Below, in pieces: positions 1-7,430 of a DNA stretch of 10,016 bases. A program made the translations under genes and the position numbers. The first letter of the stretch is position 1; each line of letters opens with the position of its first letter. The stretch comes from JAJFTV01 sp964426355 (GTDB lineage Bacteria > Chloroflexota > Anaerolineae > Anaerolineales > Anaerolineaceae): positions 1 to 10,016 of the forward strand of contig CAYRRA010000164.1 of assembly GCA_964426355.1 (NCBI GenBank), in the 5' to 3' direction. Below the pieces are notes generated by a model. The model was given only the letters and a program-made list of their open reading frames with translations. It had not been told where the DNA came from and ran no database searches.

Positions 1-699
1 CACTCCGTGCATGAAGTTAAGTCCTGCCATGTGTTCATGCGCCATTTCCGGGTTAACACCCACCATTTCAGGATGGTCGAGCGTTTCGATAAACGCAAGC
101 ATGTGACCGGTCGTGGAATTGTAAATATCGCCTCGAGGTTCATTGGGTTTGGCTTCAAGGGCAAACTTGAGGTCGTATTTTTGGTCGCGCACATATTCGC
201 ACAAAAAGTTCATCGCCTCGCGCGTGCGTTTGATGGCAATGATGGGGTCTTTTGTCGCATCGCTTTCTGTCCCCTCGCGCCCTCCCCAAAACACATAAAC
301 CTTTGCGCCCAGTTCAACCCCCAAATCGATGGCTTTCATCGTCTTTTGCATGGCATAAGCGCGGACTTTCACATCATTTGAGGTAAATGCACCATCTTTG
401 AAAATGGGGTCACCGAACAGGTTTGTCGTTGCCATCGGAACGACCATTCCGGTTTCAGAAAGTGCTGCCTTGAAATCTCGGACAATGCGGTCGCGTTCCG
501 CAGTGGTTGCATCGATTGGGACAAGATCATTATCATGGAGATTAACGCCCCAGGCGCCTACTTCCGACAGCAAATGAACAAGTTCAACAGGAGATTTCTT
601 TTCCCGTACAGGTTCGCCAAACGGGTCACGCCCCGTATTACCTACGGTCCACAGCCCAAATGTAAATTTATGTTCAGGTTTTGGTAAATAATCAGACAT
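1..699 (-). CDS. xylA: Xylose isomerase, short (class I) type; N-terminal 233 residues, 3' end outside window
   Basis: Interconverts D-xylose and D-xylulose in the cytoplasm, the entry step to the pentose phosphate pathway. The translation opens MSDYLPKPEHKFTFGLWTVG and stays open to the first base of the window. Landmarks of the Streptomyces-type enzyme appear with a constant offset of one residue: the LHDNDL motif with catalytic His55 and Asp58, Trp138 in VYVFWGG, metal ligand Glu182 and Lys184 in LEAKP, and Glu218 and His221 in NPEMAHEHMAGLNF. The remaining metal-binding aspartates would lie past the edge; class I enzymes are about 390 residues, so roughly 155 are missing. The start is supported by AGGAG nine bases upstream (709-713). 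It follows the GH3 gene by 26 bases, so it is probably cotranscribed. The family call is near certain from these residues; the class I assignment rests on the short N-terminus and the motif spacing. Confidence 0.96.
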   Translation of the reverse strand, partial: MSDYLPKPEHKFTFGLWTVGNTGRDPFGEPVREKKSPVELVHLLSEVGAWGVNLHDNDLVPIDATTAERDRIVRDFKAALSETGMVVPMATTNLFGDPIFKDGAFTSNDVKVRAYAMQKTMKAIDLGVELGAKVYVFWGGREGTESDATKDPIIAIKRTREAMNFLCEYVRDQKYDLKFALEAKPNEPRGDIYNSTTGHMLAFIETLDHPEMVGVNPEMAHEHMAGLNFMHGV

Positions 700-725
700 C
701 TCAAACTTCTCCTATATTGGATGTA

Positions 726-2843
726 CTACTTGACGGTAAAAACCGCTGAAACAGGTCGCGGTGCTCCAAGCGCCTGACCTCGTTTTCCGGGTGAACAGCC
801 GCCCACCTCCAGGCGGAATTCTCCCGGTTCAAAGGTTAGCTTGCCTTCATCATTATAGAATGACATCATTTCTGGTGTAATGTTAAATTTAACTGTGCAG
901 CTTGTCCCAGCTTGCAGATGAACGCGCTCAAAACCCACCAGGTGATGAATCGGTACAATCGTTGAAGCTTGCAAGTCGCTCAAATACAACTGAACAACTT
1001 CCGCAGCATCCCGGTTTCCATTGTTGCACACCTCCAGGCTGATTTGGAGCGGTTCGCCAGCATGGAGAATCGACTTTTCGAGACACAGATTGGAATAGGT
1101 AAATGTAGTATAGCTCAACCCAAACCCAAAAGGATACAATGGCTCTTCCTTCATATAGCGATATGTGCGGTTGTCCATGGAATAATCATCAAATGGTGGC
1201 AGTTGATCCAATGATTTTGGGAAAGTCATTGGCAATTTTCCTGACGGGGAAATATCTCCAAAGAGCACATCCGCAACAGCTCTGCCACCTTCCATACCGG
1301 GGTACCAGATGAAAAGCACTGCATCGACCATTTCTTCAATTTCTCCCAATGCAATCGGGCTCCCGCCGGTGAGAATAAGAATAATTCGGGTTCCATGAAT
1401 TGCCAGTTCCTTAATGTAGCTCACCTGGCTGGCAGGGAGAGAAATGCTGGTGCGGTCTCCGTTCTGTGGTGAAAGCAAAGATTCACCTTCTTCACCTTCC
1501 AGGAATGAGGAAAAACCCGCGCAAATGATCGCCAAATCAGCTGTTTGTGCCATTTCGGGTGCCCAGGTATTTTCGATCTCGCGCGGATGTATGAACATGG
1601 CGCCAGAGGTATATTCCATTCCCATCCCTTCAGGGATACGCCCGGTGAAACCCTCAAGCAAAGTTACCATCCTATCATTAAACCCATAATAATTTCCCAA
1701 GAGCACTTCCATGCTGGTGGCTGAAGGACCGGTAACAAATATTTTCTTCGTAGAAGGCTGTATCGGCAGGATGTTATTCTTGTTTTTTAACAGGACCACC
1801 GACTCTACGGCAGTTTGATAAGCCAGTTTTCTGTGGGCATCACAGGCAATTACATCCGTCGATATGGATGTGAAAGGCACTTCTTCCGGGGGGTTAAACA
1901 TACCCAGCTTAAAGCGGGTGAGCAGCGTGCGCTGCAGCGCTCGATCAACATGCTCTTCTGTGATTAGCCCGCGAGCAATGGCTTCCGGGATTTCGCTAAA
2001 GACATGGTCACAACCCAAATCGCATCCATGATTTAATGCAAGCGCAGATGATTCGGCTGCGTCTTTTGTCATCTTATGGCTGAGGTGAAAATCTGTCAGC
2101 GCACCACAATCTGAGACATAATGTCCCTCAAAGCCCCATTCACCTCGTAAAATTTCCTCAATAAGAAGTTTACTTGCACAACTTAATTCACCCAACACAC
2201 GGTTATAGGCACCCATAACTGATTCAACTTTTGCTTCCATGACCAGCTTCTTGAAAGCAGGCAGGTAGGTATCGTACAATTCCCTCTTTGTCACAATGGC
2301 ATTAAAGGTGTGCCGATCTCGCTCAGGTCCAGAATGGACGGCAAAATGCTTGGCACAGGCTGCGGATTTCAGATATTTTGGGTCATTGCCTTGCAATCCT
2401 CTTACAAATGCAGATGCCATCTCTCCGGTCAAGAAAGGATCCTCGCCCCATGTCTCCTGCCCACGCCCCCAGCGAGGATCGCGAAAAATATTCACATTGG
2501 GTGACCAAAAATTCAATCCCTGGTATTGATCTGTGTAGCCGTTGCGTTTTAATGCGGCATGGTATTTTGCCCGTCCTTCATCGCTAATGGCACATGCAAC
2601 CCGTTCGATCAGTTCCTTATCCCAGGTAGCTGCCATGCCAATCGCTTGGGGAAAAACTGTTGCGCGCCCGTTGCGGGCAATTCCATGCAACGCCTCGCTC
2701 CAATAGTTATAACTGGGAATATTCAGTCGTGGAATACCATGAGCCGGATGGTTCATCAATCCTACTTTTTCTTCTAATGTAAGTTGTGAAACCAGGTTTT
2801 TTGCCCGCTCTTCAAATGATAGTGATGTATCTAAATATGACAT
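726..2843 (-). CDS. Glycoside hydrolase family 3 enzyme, probable cytoplasmic beta-xylosidase
   Basis: Predicted to remove non-reducing-end sugars from imported beta-linked oligosaccharides, most likely xylo-oligosaccharides. The 705 residues show the GH3 order. An N-terminal TIM-barrel (about 15-315) carries YWSEALHG (47-54), RDPRWGRGQETWGEDP (121-136), KHF (165-167) and YVSDCGAL with nucleophile Asp245. A C-terminal alpha/beta domain (about 345-545) carries an acidic LEGEEGE stretch (448-454), where the acid/base glutamate is expected, then GDRT and YPGMEGG. A fibronectin-III-like domain (about 590-685) follows the PFGFGLSYT motif (571-579). There is no signal peptide, PA14 insert or membrane segment, so the enzyme should be cytoplasmic. 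GGAGA lies four to five bases before ATG. Xylosidase is preferred over glucosidase because xylA follows and because the YWSEALHG motif is typical of the xylosidase-like branch. Beta-glucosidase or arabinofuranosidase activity cannot be excluded from sequence. Confidence 0.92.
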   Translation of the reverse strand: MSYLDTSLSFEERAKNLVSQLTLEEKVGLMNHPAHGIPRLNIPSYNYWSEALHGIARNGRATVFPQAIGMAATWDKELIERVACAISDEGRAKYHAALKRNGYTDQYQGLNFWSPNVNIFRDPRWGRGQETWGEDPFLTGEMASAFVRGLQGNDPKYLKSAACAKHFAVHSGPERDRHTFNAIVTKRELYDTYLPAFKKLVMEAKVESVMGAYNRVLGELSCASKLLIEEILRGEWGFEGHYVSDCGALTDFHLSHKMTKDAAESSALALNHGCDLGCDHVFSEIPEAIARGLITEEHVDRALQRTLLTRFKLGMFNPPEEVPFTSISTDVIACDAHRKLAYQTAVESVVLLKNKNNILPIQPSTKKIFVTGPSATSMEVLLGNYYGFNDRMVTLLEGFTGRIPEGMGMEYTSGAMFIHPREIENTWAPEMAQTADLAIICAGFSSFLEGEEGESLLSPQNGDRTSISLPASQVSYIKELAIHGTRIILILTGGSPIALGEIEEMVDAVLFIWYPGMEGGRAVADVLFGDISPSGKLPMTFPKSLDQLPPFDDYSMDNRTYRYMKEEPLYPFGFGLSYTTFTYSNLCLEKSILHAGEPLQISLEVCNNGNRDAAEVVQLYLSDLQASTIVPIHHLVGFERVHLQAGTSCTVKFNITPEMMSFYNDEGKLTFEPGEFRLEVGGCSPGKRGQALGAPRPVSAVFTVK

Positions 2844-2886
2844 TTTTCTCCAATTTCAAATTTACGAAAAAGTTAATTTTTTTCCT

Positions 2887-3753
2887 TTAACCCTTCACTG
2901 CACCGGCAACCAGCCCTGAGACAATCTGCCGTTCGGCAAAAAAATAAAAGATGATGGTCGGTATGGCAGAGAGCGCAACAAATGCGGAGACCAGTGCCAA
3001 GTCTTGACCATATTGACCCTGAAATTGCATCGTCCCCAGCGGTAAGGTCCACAAACTATCACTGTTCAATACCACCAACGGTACAAGCAAATCATTCCAG
3101 CTGACAATCATCACCAGTGCAGCAACTGCAGCCAGTGCTGGACGAACCAGGGGAAGCATGATTCGCCAAAAGAAATCAAAATTCGTACAGCCATCTATGT
3201 AAGCTGCATCCTGTAGTTCTGCAGGCACAGCCGTGAAAAAACCCTTCAAAATCATGATATTCCCGGATAGTTGAAACGCAATCTGAATCAATATCACGCC
3301 CCAAAGACTGTCGATCATATTTAGACCCATCTGATCCATCTGACGCATCACAAAATAGACCGGCAAAATCGCCACATTGATTGGGAACATCAATCCAACC
3401 GTAAATAAATTAAAGAATAAATTCTTGCTGCGAAATTGCAGCCGGGCAAAAACAAAAGCTGCCATACCACACAGAATGACCACTCCAATCGTGCAACCAA
3501 CCATAACAATCAAGCTGTTTTTCATCATCTTCCAAAACTGTGGTTGGCTCAGGATCAGGCTGATATTGTCCCAATTCGGAGGATTGGGAATTGAATAAGG
3601 ACGCGAATACATCTCACCGGTGGTTTTGACGCTCCCAAAAAGCAATATCACAATGGGGATAAAAATCAAAATTGTAGCAATAGATAAAACCAGGTATTGG
3701 AAAAATCTTGGAGCCAGTTTTCGCAACCACAGGGGGAGAAAATGATCTTTCAT
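2887..3753 (-). CDS. CUT1-family ABC sugar transporter permease (MalG-like)
   Basis: One of two inner-membrane subunits of a carbohydrate importer. Six hydrophobic segments are visible, at about residues 19-41, 82-104, 113-135, 150-170, 203-226 and 253-273. The cytoplasmic EAA loop, which docks the ATPase, reads ELQDAAYIDG and continues to LPLVRP (about 179-206 when counted from the GTG). The length of 288 residues and the short N-terminus are typical of MalG-type subunits. Two starts are possible: GTG at 3756 or the adjacent ATG at 3753. AAGGA at 3761-3765 sits seven bases from ATG but only four from GTG, so ATG is chosen. The preceding permease gene ends 14 bases upstream and the GH3 gene starts 43 bases downstream, consistent with one operon. 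Substrate is inferred from context only. Confidence 0.95.
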   Translation of the reverse strand: MKDHFLPLWLRKLAPRFFQYLVLSIATILIFIPIVILLFGSVKTTGEMYSRPYSIPNPPNWDNISLILSQPQFWKMMKNSLIVMVGCTIGVVILCGMAAFVFARLQFRSKNLFFNLFTVGLMFPINVAILPVYFVMRQMDQMGLNMIDSLWGVILIQIAFQLSGNIMILKGFFTAVPAELQDAAYIDGCTNFDFFWRIMLPLVRPALAAVAALVMIVSWNDLLVPLVVLNSDSLWTLPLGTMQFQGQYGQDLALVSAFVALSAIPTIIFYFFAERQIVSGLVAGAVKG

Positions 3754-3767
3754 CACTCAATCCTTTC

Positions 3768-4715
3768 TTATAGACCCGTTAGATAATCGGGTTTGCGGGT
3801 CAGCCTTTGGTAAATGAGGGAGAATATCAGGCAGAGCAGAAACATAAAAATCGCTACTGCCGAACCATACCCCAATTGAAAACGGACAAACCCAAACCTG
3901 TACATATAGGTAGCCAGTGTCTCGCTTGCATTGACCGGTCCACCTTTCGTCATGATCCAGACGAGGATAAATTGTTGGATTGAACCCAGGACAGACATAT
4001 ATACTGATGTCCGTATCGTGCTGCCCAATAGCGGCAGGGTGATATGAAAGAAATTTTGAAATGAATTTGCCCCATCAATACGAGCTGCTTCCTCAATTGA
4101 GGTGGGAATGTTTTGCAAACCCGTCAGATACAGGAGCATGTGAAAACCAAAATATTTCCATGTCAGTGCCATGAAAACCGCCAGTAAAACAACATTCATA
4201 TCACCAAGCCAGGAGATAGGTTCAGCACCGGGCAACAAGACCAGAACGGCGTTAATAAAACCACGCTCCGGGTCCGGGTTATAGAGCAACATCCACATGA
4301 TGGCGGTGTTGACTTCGGAAAGAACATATGGCAAAAAGAATATCGTCCTGAAAATACCGCGCCCCGGAAGGTCACGCCCCACGAGAACCGCCAGCAGTAA
4401 TGCCAGGGGCAGTTGTACCCCCAGGGAAAGAAAAATGATAATCAGTACATTCCGGACTGCTTTAAGGAACACCTGGTCTTTGAGAATGTTTATATAATTC
4501 TTCAACCCAATCATATCAACCGCAGGACCGAAACCATTCCAATCGAATAAACTAAAGTAAATTGAACGGAAAATGGGATAAATCACAAAAAGGAGGAAAA
4601 GAATGAGTGCAGGTGTAAGAAAAAGTACAATGACCAGATTGCTCTGAGTTTTTTTCGAGTAAATGAAGTGAAGTTTCGATTTCAATGTTCCCGAAATAAC
4701 AGGGCTTGATTCCAT
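3768..4715 (-). CDS. CUT1-family ABC sugar transporter permease (MalF-like)
   Basis: Partner membrane subunit of the importer. From the ATG it is 315 residues, with six predicted membrane helices at about 27-49, 88-112, 123-145, 173-197, 230-252 and 284-303. The EAA motif EEAARIDGANSF, followed by ITLPLL, lies at about 208-230. The LTPALILF start of the first helix and the LFDWNGFG segment after it are typical of sugar permeases of this type. The frame stays open upstream to a TTG at 4745. I chose ATG 4715 because the ten extra codons (ISHHQKENH) look unlike a coding N-terminus and a weak purine-rich AAAGAGA lies just before ATG. It is separated from the binding-protein gene by 172 bases holding two stem-loops. 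No ATPase gene is present in the window. Confidence 0.94.
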   Translation of the reverse strand: MESSPVISGTLKSKLHFIYSKKTQSNLVIVLFLTPALILFLLFVIYPIFRSIYFSLFDWNGFGPAVDMIGLKNYINILKDQVFLKAVRNVLIIIFLSLGVQLPLALLLAVLVGRDLPGRGIFRTIFFLPYVLSEVNTAIMWMLLYNPDPERGFINAVLVLLPGAEPISWLGDMNVVLLAVFMALTWKYFGFHMLLYLTGLQNIPTSIEEAARIDGANSFQNFFHITLPLLGSTIRTSVYMSVLGSIQQFILVWIMTKGGPVNASETLATYMYRFGFVRFQLGYGSAVAIFMFLLCLIFSLIYQRLTRKPDYLTGL

Positions 4716-4759
4716 GTGGTTCTCTTTCTGATGATGAGATATCAAATATTTATTAATAT

Positions 4760-4816
4760 TGTTCCGCAGGTGTATGGCTTGGAAAAGATTGTTCGCTCAA
4801 TTTCACCTGCGGAACA
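4760..4816 (-). other. Second stem-loop between the binding-protein gene and the MalF-like permease gene
   Basis: TGTTCCGCAGGTG at 4760-4772 is the exact reverse complement of 4804-4816: 13 perfect pairs around a 31-base loop. It lies about 45 bases before the permease start codon and is followed on the minus strand by an A/T-rich segment (ATATTAATAAATATT) without a T-run. Together with the stem at 4835-4874 it fills most of the 172-base gap, consistent with mRNA processing or 3'-end protection of the abundant binding-protein message. Confidence 0.6.
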
Positions 4817-4834
4817 TCTCTGATTTAGGGAGAA

Positions 4835-4874
4835 ACAGGTGCGGGACTGGTTTTCGATATTCCCGCAAACCTGT
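4835..4874 (-). other. First stem-loop between the binding-protein gene and the MalF-like permease gene
   Basis: ACAGGT-GCGGGA at 4835-4846 pairs with TCCCGC (4861-4866) and ACCTGT (4869-4874), giving 12 pairs with a two-base bulge (4867-4868) and a 14-base loop. It starts 13 bases after the binding-protein stop codon. On the minus strand only TTTCTCCC follows, too short a T-run for a convincing terminator. In comparable transport operons such as malE-malF, a stem here protects the upstream mRNA and partly uncouples expression of the permeases. Confidence 0.6.
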
Positions 4875-4887
4875 CATCATCAAAAAC

Positions 4888-6189
4888 TTATTTGATCAAT
4901 ACTGCAGCCGATGCCTCAATCTCTTGCGCCACTTCTTCCGGTGTTGCTTTTCCGGCATACAACTTTTGTACCGCATCGTTAATCACACCACCGAGCGCAG
5001 AAGGCAGCAACTGGTCATAATACAGTTGGAAAAGTCCAGCACTTGCAAAACCCTGCTGTACCAGTTTCATGGCGGGATCTGTCAAACCACTCTCACTACC
5101 CTTGACTACTGGAATGCCCGTCCCTGATGCTGCGATCACCTTCTGATTATCCTGGCTGGTCAGGTATTTTACAAAATCAATCGCTTCCGGTTCGGCATTT
5201 TTACCAATCGCGAACCCGTTACCGCCACCGATCACGTCGGTAACAACTCCAACGCCGCCCTCTACTGCCGGGAAGTTGAACATGCCGAGATTATCGCCAT
5301 GCACACCCAGTTGATCGACGCTGTTGGCTGCCTGAACGGATGGAGCCCATTGCCCTGAGAGTTCCATAGCTGCTTTGCCATTGCCAAAGGTTGCCTGCAT
5401 CTCGTCATGGGTTGCGCCCAGGAAACCAGCCTGGAAGGGTTCCAAATCGATGAGTTTCTTCAACTCTTCACCTGCCTGAACAAACGCAGGGTCAGCAAAC
5501 GAACCGGTACGATCAACAGCCGCATTGAAGGCAGCTTCACCGCCGATGCGAGTCGCCAGGTAAGACCAGATGTGCATACCGGTCCAGGTATCGCCTTCAC
5601 CCAAAGCAATCGGGGTGATGCCAGCGTCCTTCAATTTCTGCACGTCTTCCAAGAATTCTGACCAGGTGGTCGGGGGAGCATCAATACCTGCCTGGGCAAA
5701 CAATTCTTTGTTGTACCACCAGCCAACCATACCCATATCCCAGGGAACGCCATAGTTTTTACCATCAGCGCCATAAACAGCCAAAGCACCCGGGGCAAAT
5801 GTGTTGCGCCACGCACCACCATCAGCATCCAGGTAAGGGGTTATGTCTTGCAGAAGACCAGCATCGATTTGTTCTTTCAACGTGCCGCCACCCCAGCTCT
5901 GGAAAATATCAGGAACTTCGCCAGATTGCATATATGTGGTGAGCTTGGTTTTGAAAGCTTCGTTTTCAAGCACAGTTATTTCGATACTGACATTGGGATG
6001 AGCAGCCATGTAATCATCTGCCATTTTCTGCCAGTCTGAAAGTGCCGGATCTTTTGTTGAAATATGCCACCAAGTGACCACTACCTTCTCTTCAGAGGAA
6101 GGTTCACCTGGATTTTTGGTGCCGCATGCAGATAACATGAATGCTGCAATGAGAACGACACTGAGTAAGAGAGACAACTTGCGAATCAT
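4888..6189 (-). CDS. Extracellular sugar-binding lipoprotein of an ABC importer (family 1 solute-binding protein)
   Basis: Captures the sugar outside the membrane and delivers it to the two permeases. The 433-residue protein begins MIRKLSLLLSVVLIAAFMLS and has a lipobox LSAC with the acylated cysteine at residue 22, followed by a polar linker (about 23-36). That marks a membrane-anchored lipoprotein. Family marks include TWWHIS (39-44), VPDIFQSWGGG (92-102), YGVPWDMGMVGWWYNKELF (146-164) and FGNGKAAMELSGQWAP (268-283). Many exposed tryptophans (such as 99, 150, 157, 158, 202 and 208) suit stacking against sugar rings. AAGGAG lies seven bases before ATG. Overall features recall xylobiose- and oligosaccharide-binding proteins of actinobacterial BxlE type, but the ligand is inferred from xylA and GH3 downstream, not from a recognised specificity motif. 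Confidence 0.95.
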   Translation of the reverse strand: MIRKLSLLLSVVLIAAFMLSACGTKNPGEPSSEEKVVVTWWHISTKDPALSDWQKMADDYMAAHPNVSIEITVLENEAFKTKLTTYMQSGEVPDIFQSWGGGTLKEQIDAGLLQDITPYLDADGGAWRNTFAPGALAVYGADGKNYGVPWDMGMVGWWYNKELFAQAGIDAPPTTWSEFLEDVQKLKDAGITPIALGEGDTWTGMHIWSYLATRIGGEAAFNAAVDRTGSFADPAFVQAGEELKKLIDLEPFQAGFLGATHDEMQATFGNGKAAMELSGQWAPSVQAANSVDQLGVHGDNLGMFNFPAVEGGVGVVTDVIGGGNGFAIGKNAEPEAIDFVKYLTSQDNQKVIAASGTGIPVVKGSESGLTDPAMKLVQQGFASAGLFQLYYDQLLPSALGGVINDAVQKLYAGKATPEEVAQEIEASAAVLIK

Positions 6190-6215
6190 GAATCTTCTCC
6201 TTATGGTGATCTAAT

Positions 6216-6243
6216 ACGATATAATTGAGACGTGTGGAGCCAA
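6216..6243 (-). promoter_or_regulatory. Possible weak second promoter and half-operator before the binding-protein gene
   Basis: On the minus strand TTGGCT (6243-6238) lies 16 bases from TATCGT (6221-6216); each matches the consensus at four of six positions. The -10 candidate, ACGATA on the plus strand, is the same hexamer found in the core of the lacI operator (GGTAACGATACC), so a repressor contact here is conceivable. Both boxes are poor and the outer operator positions do not match. If real it would give a leader of about 20 bases before the start codon at 6189. Confidence 0.25.
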
Positions 6244-6258
6244 CCTCCTCACGAATTC

Positions 6259-6300
6259 GCAGGTCTTCTTTAGACTTTCCAAGGTGCAGAGAAGACCTGC
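6259..6300 (-). other. Stem-loop in the leader upstream of the binding-protein gene
   Basis: GCAGGTCTTCT at 6259-6269 pairs perfectly with AGAAGACCTGC at 6290-6300: 11 base pairs around a 20-base loop. In the transcript it lies about 70 bases before the binding-protein start codon. No T-tract follows on the minus strand; on the plus strand ACTTTATTAATTATT follows, but no plus-strand gene ends here. It may stabilise the 5' end of the downstream transcript or act in attenuation. The pairing is seen; the role is inferred. Confidence 0.55.
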
Positions 6301-6341
6301 ACTTTATTAATTATTACCAATCACACCTCCCTTCTCGCCAG

Positions 6342-6403
6342 GCAAGTTGCCATTGATGACAAATCCTTTTGCCAAAACTCGCTATGGTGAAATGGCAACT
6401 TGC
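6342..6403 (-). other. Long-loop inverted repeat spanning the lacI stop codon
   Basis: GCAAGTTGCCATT at 6342-6354 is the exact reverse complement of 6391-6403, giving 13 perfect pairs around a 36-base loop. One arm encodes the last residues of the repressor (in the QQVAIS stretch) and the loop contains its stop codon. On the minus strand it is followed by CTGGCGAGAAGGG rather than a run of T, so a classical intrinsic terminator is unlikely. A transcript stem that limits or shapes read-through from lacI into the transporter genes is the likeliest role. Confidence 0.55.
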
Positions 6404-7401
6404 TGACAGGAATTCCGAACGATTAATTTGGTTTGCATCTTGTACGTCTGGTCCTCAAGTGGGACCCCATTGATAATCTTTATCAGCATTTGTGTGCCGA
6501 CGTACCCCATCTCAAAAATGAATTGGTCCACAGTGGTTAATCCGAGATATTTGGATTCGGGGATGTTATCAAAACCAATTAACGAAAGGTCTTCCGGTAT
6601 TCGAATTCCCATCTCTTGTGCTACCTGAAAGACGCCCATTGCCATTTGATCATTCGAGGAAAAAATCGCTGTCGGACGGTTTTGTCGGGAAAGGAGATGG
6701 CGAGCGCAACTAATCCCCGACTCAGTTGTGTAATCACCCGATGCCATTAAGGACTCATCGATTTGAATACCGGCTTTATGAAGCGTTTCCTGATACCCCA
6801 GTAAACGGCGCGCAGAGCTTTCCAGTTCAGAACGTCCGCTGATAAAACCAATCTGCCTGTGCCCCAGGCTTAGCAAGTACTGAGCTGCCTCAACTGCACC
6901 ATCATAATTGGTTGCGTGAACTGAAGGATAATTTGGATAACTCATCACCGGGTCAATCGAGACGATGGGGGCATCCAGTCGAAAATCAAGTGAAACCGGT
7001 GCAACGATGATGACCCCATCGGTGATGGAATTTGCCAGGAGGGAGACATATTTTTGCTCTGCAATAGCTCGACCGGTTTTGCGTACGTCACCAGTGGTGT
7101 AAACCAACAAGTCAAACTCAGATTCTGCAATGGCACGATTAACCCCTTTCATCACTTCGATGGCAAAAGGATATGCAATATCCGGCATGACCAGACCCAG
7201 CAAATTTTTCTTCTGACTGCGCATACTGCGTGCTGCAAGGTTGGTTGTGTAGCCAAGTGTTTCAATGACAGAAAGGATGTGTTCGCGCGTCTCTTGTGCG
7301 ACATCCACTTTCCCATTTAACACGCGTGAAACAGTGGATACGGACACACCGGCTGTCTCTGCTACGTCATGAATATTTATCGATCTTTTTTTCTGTGTCA
7401 T
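6382..7401 (-). CDS. LacI-family transcriptional repressor, probable regulator of the xylo-oligosaccharide operon
   Basis: Dimeric DNA-binding repressor expected to release its operator on binding a sugar. The 339 residues give a helix-turn-helix at about 8-31 (INIHDVAETAGVSVSTVSRVLNG), the rest of the DNA-binding domain to about 55, a hinge NLAARSMR (54-61), and a periplasmic-binding-like effector domain from LLGLVMPD onward, with AIFSSNDQMAMG (245-256) and LSLIGFDNIPES (272-283). At the hinge position that usually carries the minor-groove leucine there is Met60, an accepted variant. ATG 7401 follows only a weak purine run (CAGAGAT). It is the first gene of the minus-strand group, 192 bases before the binding-protein gene, and a tandem operator lies just upstream, so autorepression and control of the whole operon are likely. 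The effector is unknown; xylose or xylobiose is a guess from neighbours. Confidence 0.95.
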   Translation of the reverse strand: MTQKKRSINIHDVAETAGVSVSTVSRVLNGKVDVAQETREHILSVIETLGYTTNLAARSMRSQKKNLLGLVMPDIAYPFAIEVMKGVNRAIAESEFDLLVYTTGDVRKTGRAIAEQKYVSLLANSITDGVIIVAPVSLDFRLDAPIVSIDPVMSYPNYPSVHATNYDGAVEAAQYLLSLGHRQIGFISGRSELESSARRLLGYQETLHKAGIQIDESLMASGDYTTESGISCARHLLSRQNRPTAIFSSNDQMAMGVFQVAQEMGIRIPEDLSLIGFDNIPESKYLGLTTVDQFIFEMGYVGTQMLIKIINGVPLEDQTYKMQTKLIVRNSCQQVAISP

Positions 7402-7430
7402 TTAAATCTCTGGGTTTTTTACGATAGTCC

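Noticed and set aside
7..381. A 124-codon open frame on the plus strand
   Set aside because: It lies wholly antisense to xylA, whose translation matches the enzyme family residue by residue. The plus-strand product shows no domain or coherent composition.
4716..4745. TTG-initiated ten-codon extension of the MalF-like permease
   Set aside because: The extra residues are His- and polar-rich, and no ribosome site precedes TTG. The internal ATG at 4715 gives a normal family N-terminus.
4759..5127. A 122-codon plus-strand frame over the gap behind the binding-protein gene
   Set aside because: More than half is antisense to the binding-protein gene, and the rest consists of the two inverted repeats. 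The product resembles nothing and has no ribosome site.
6220..6225. Plus-strand TATAAT upstream of the binding-protein gene
   Set aside because: No plus-strand gene follows, there is no -35 box at the right distance, and the sequence is explained by the A/T-rich leader.
6259..6300. Intrinsic terminator for lacI
   Set aside because: The stem is followed on the minus strand by GAATTCGTGAGG, with no T-run, so it fails the basic criterion.
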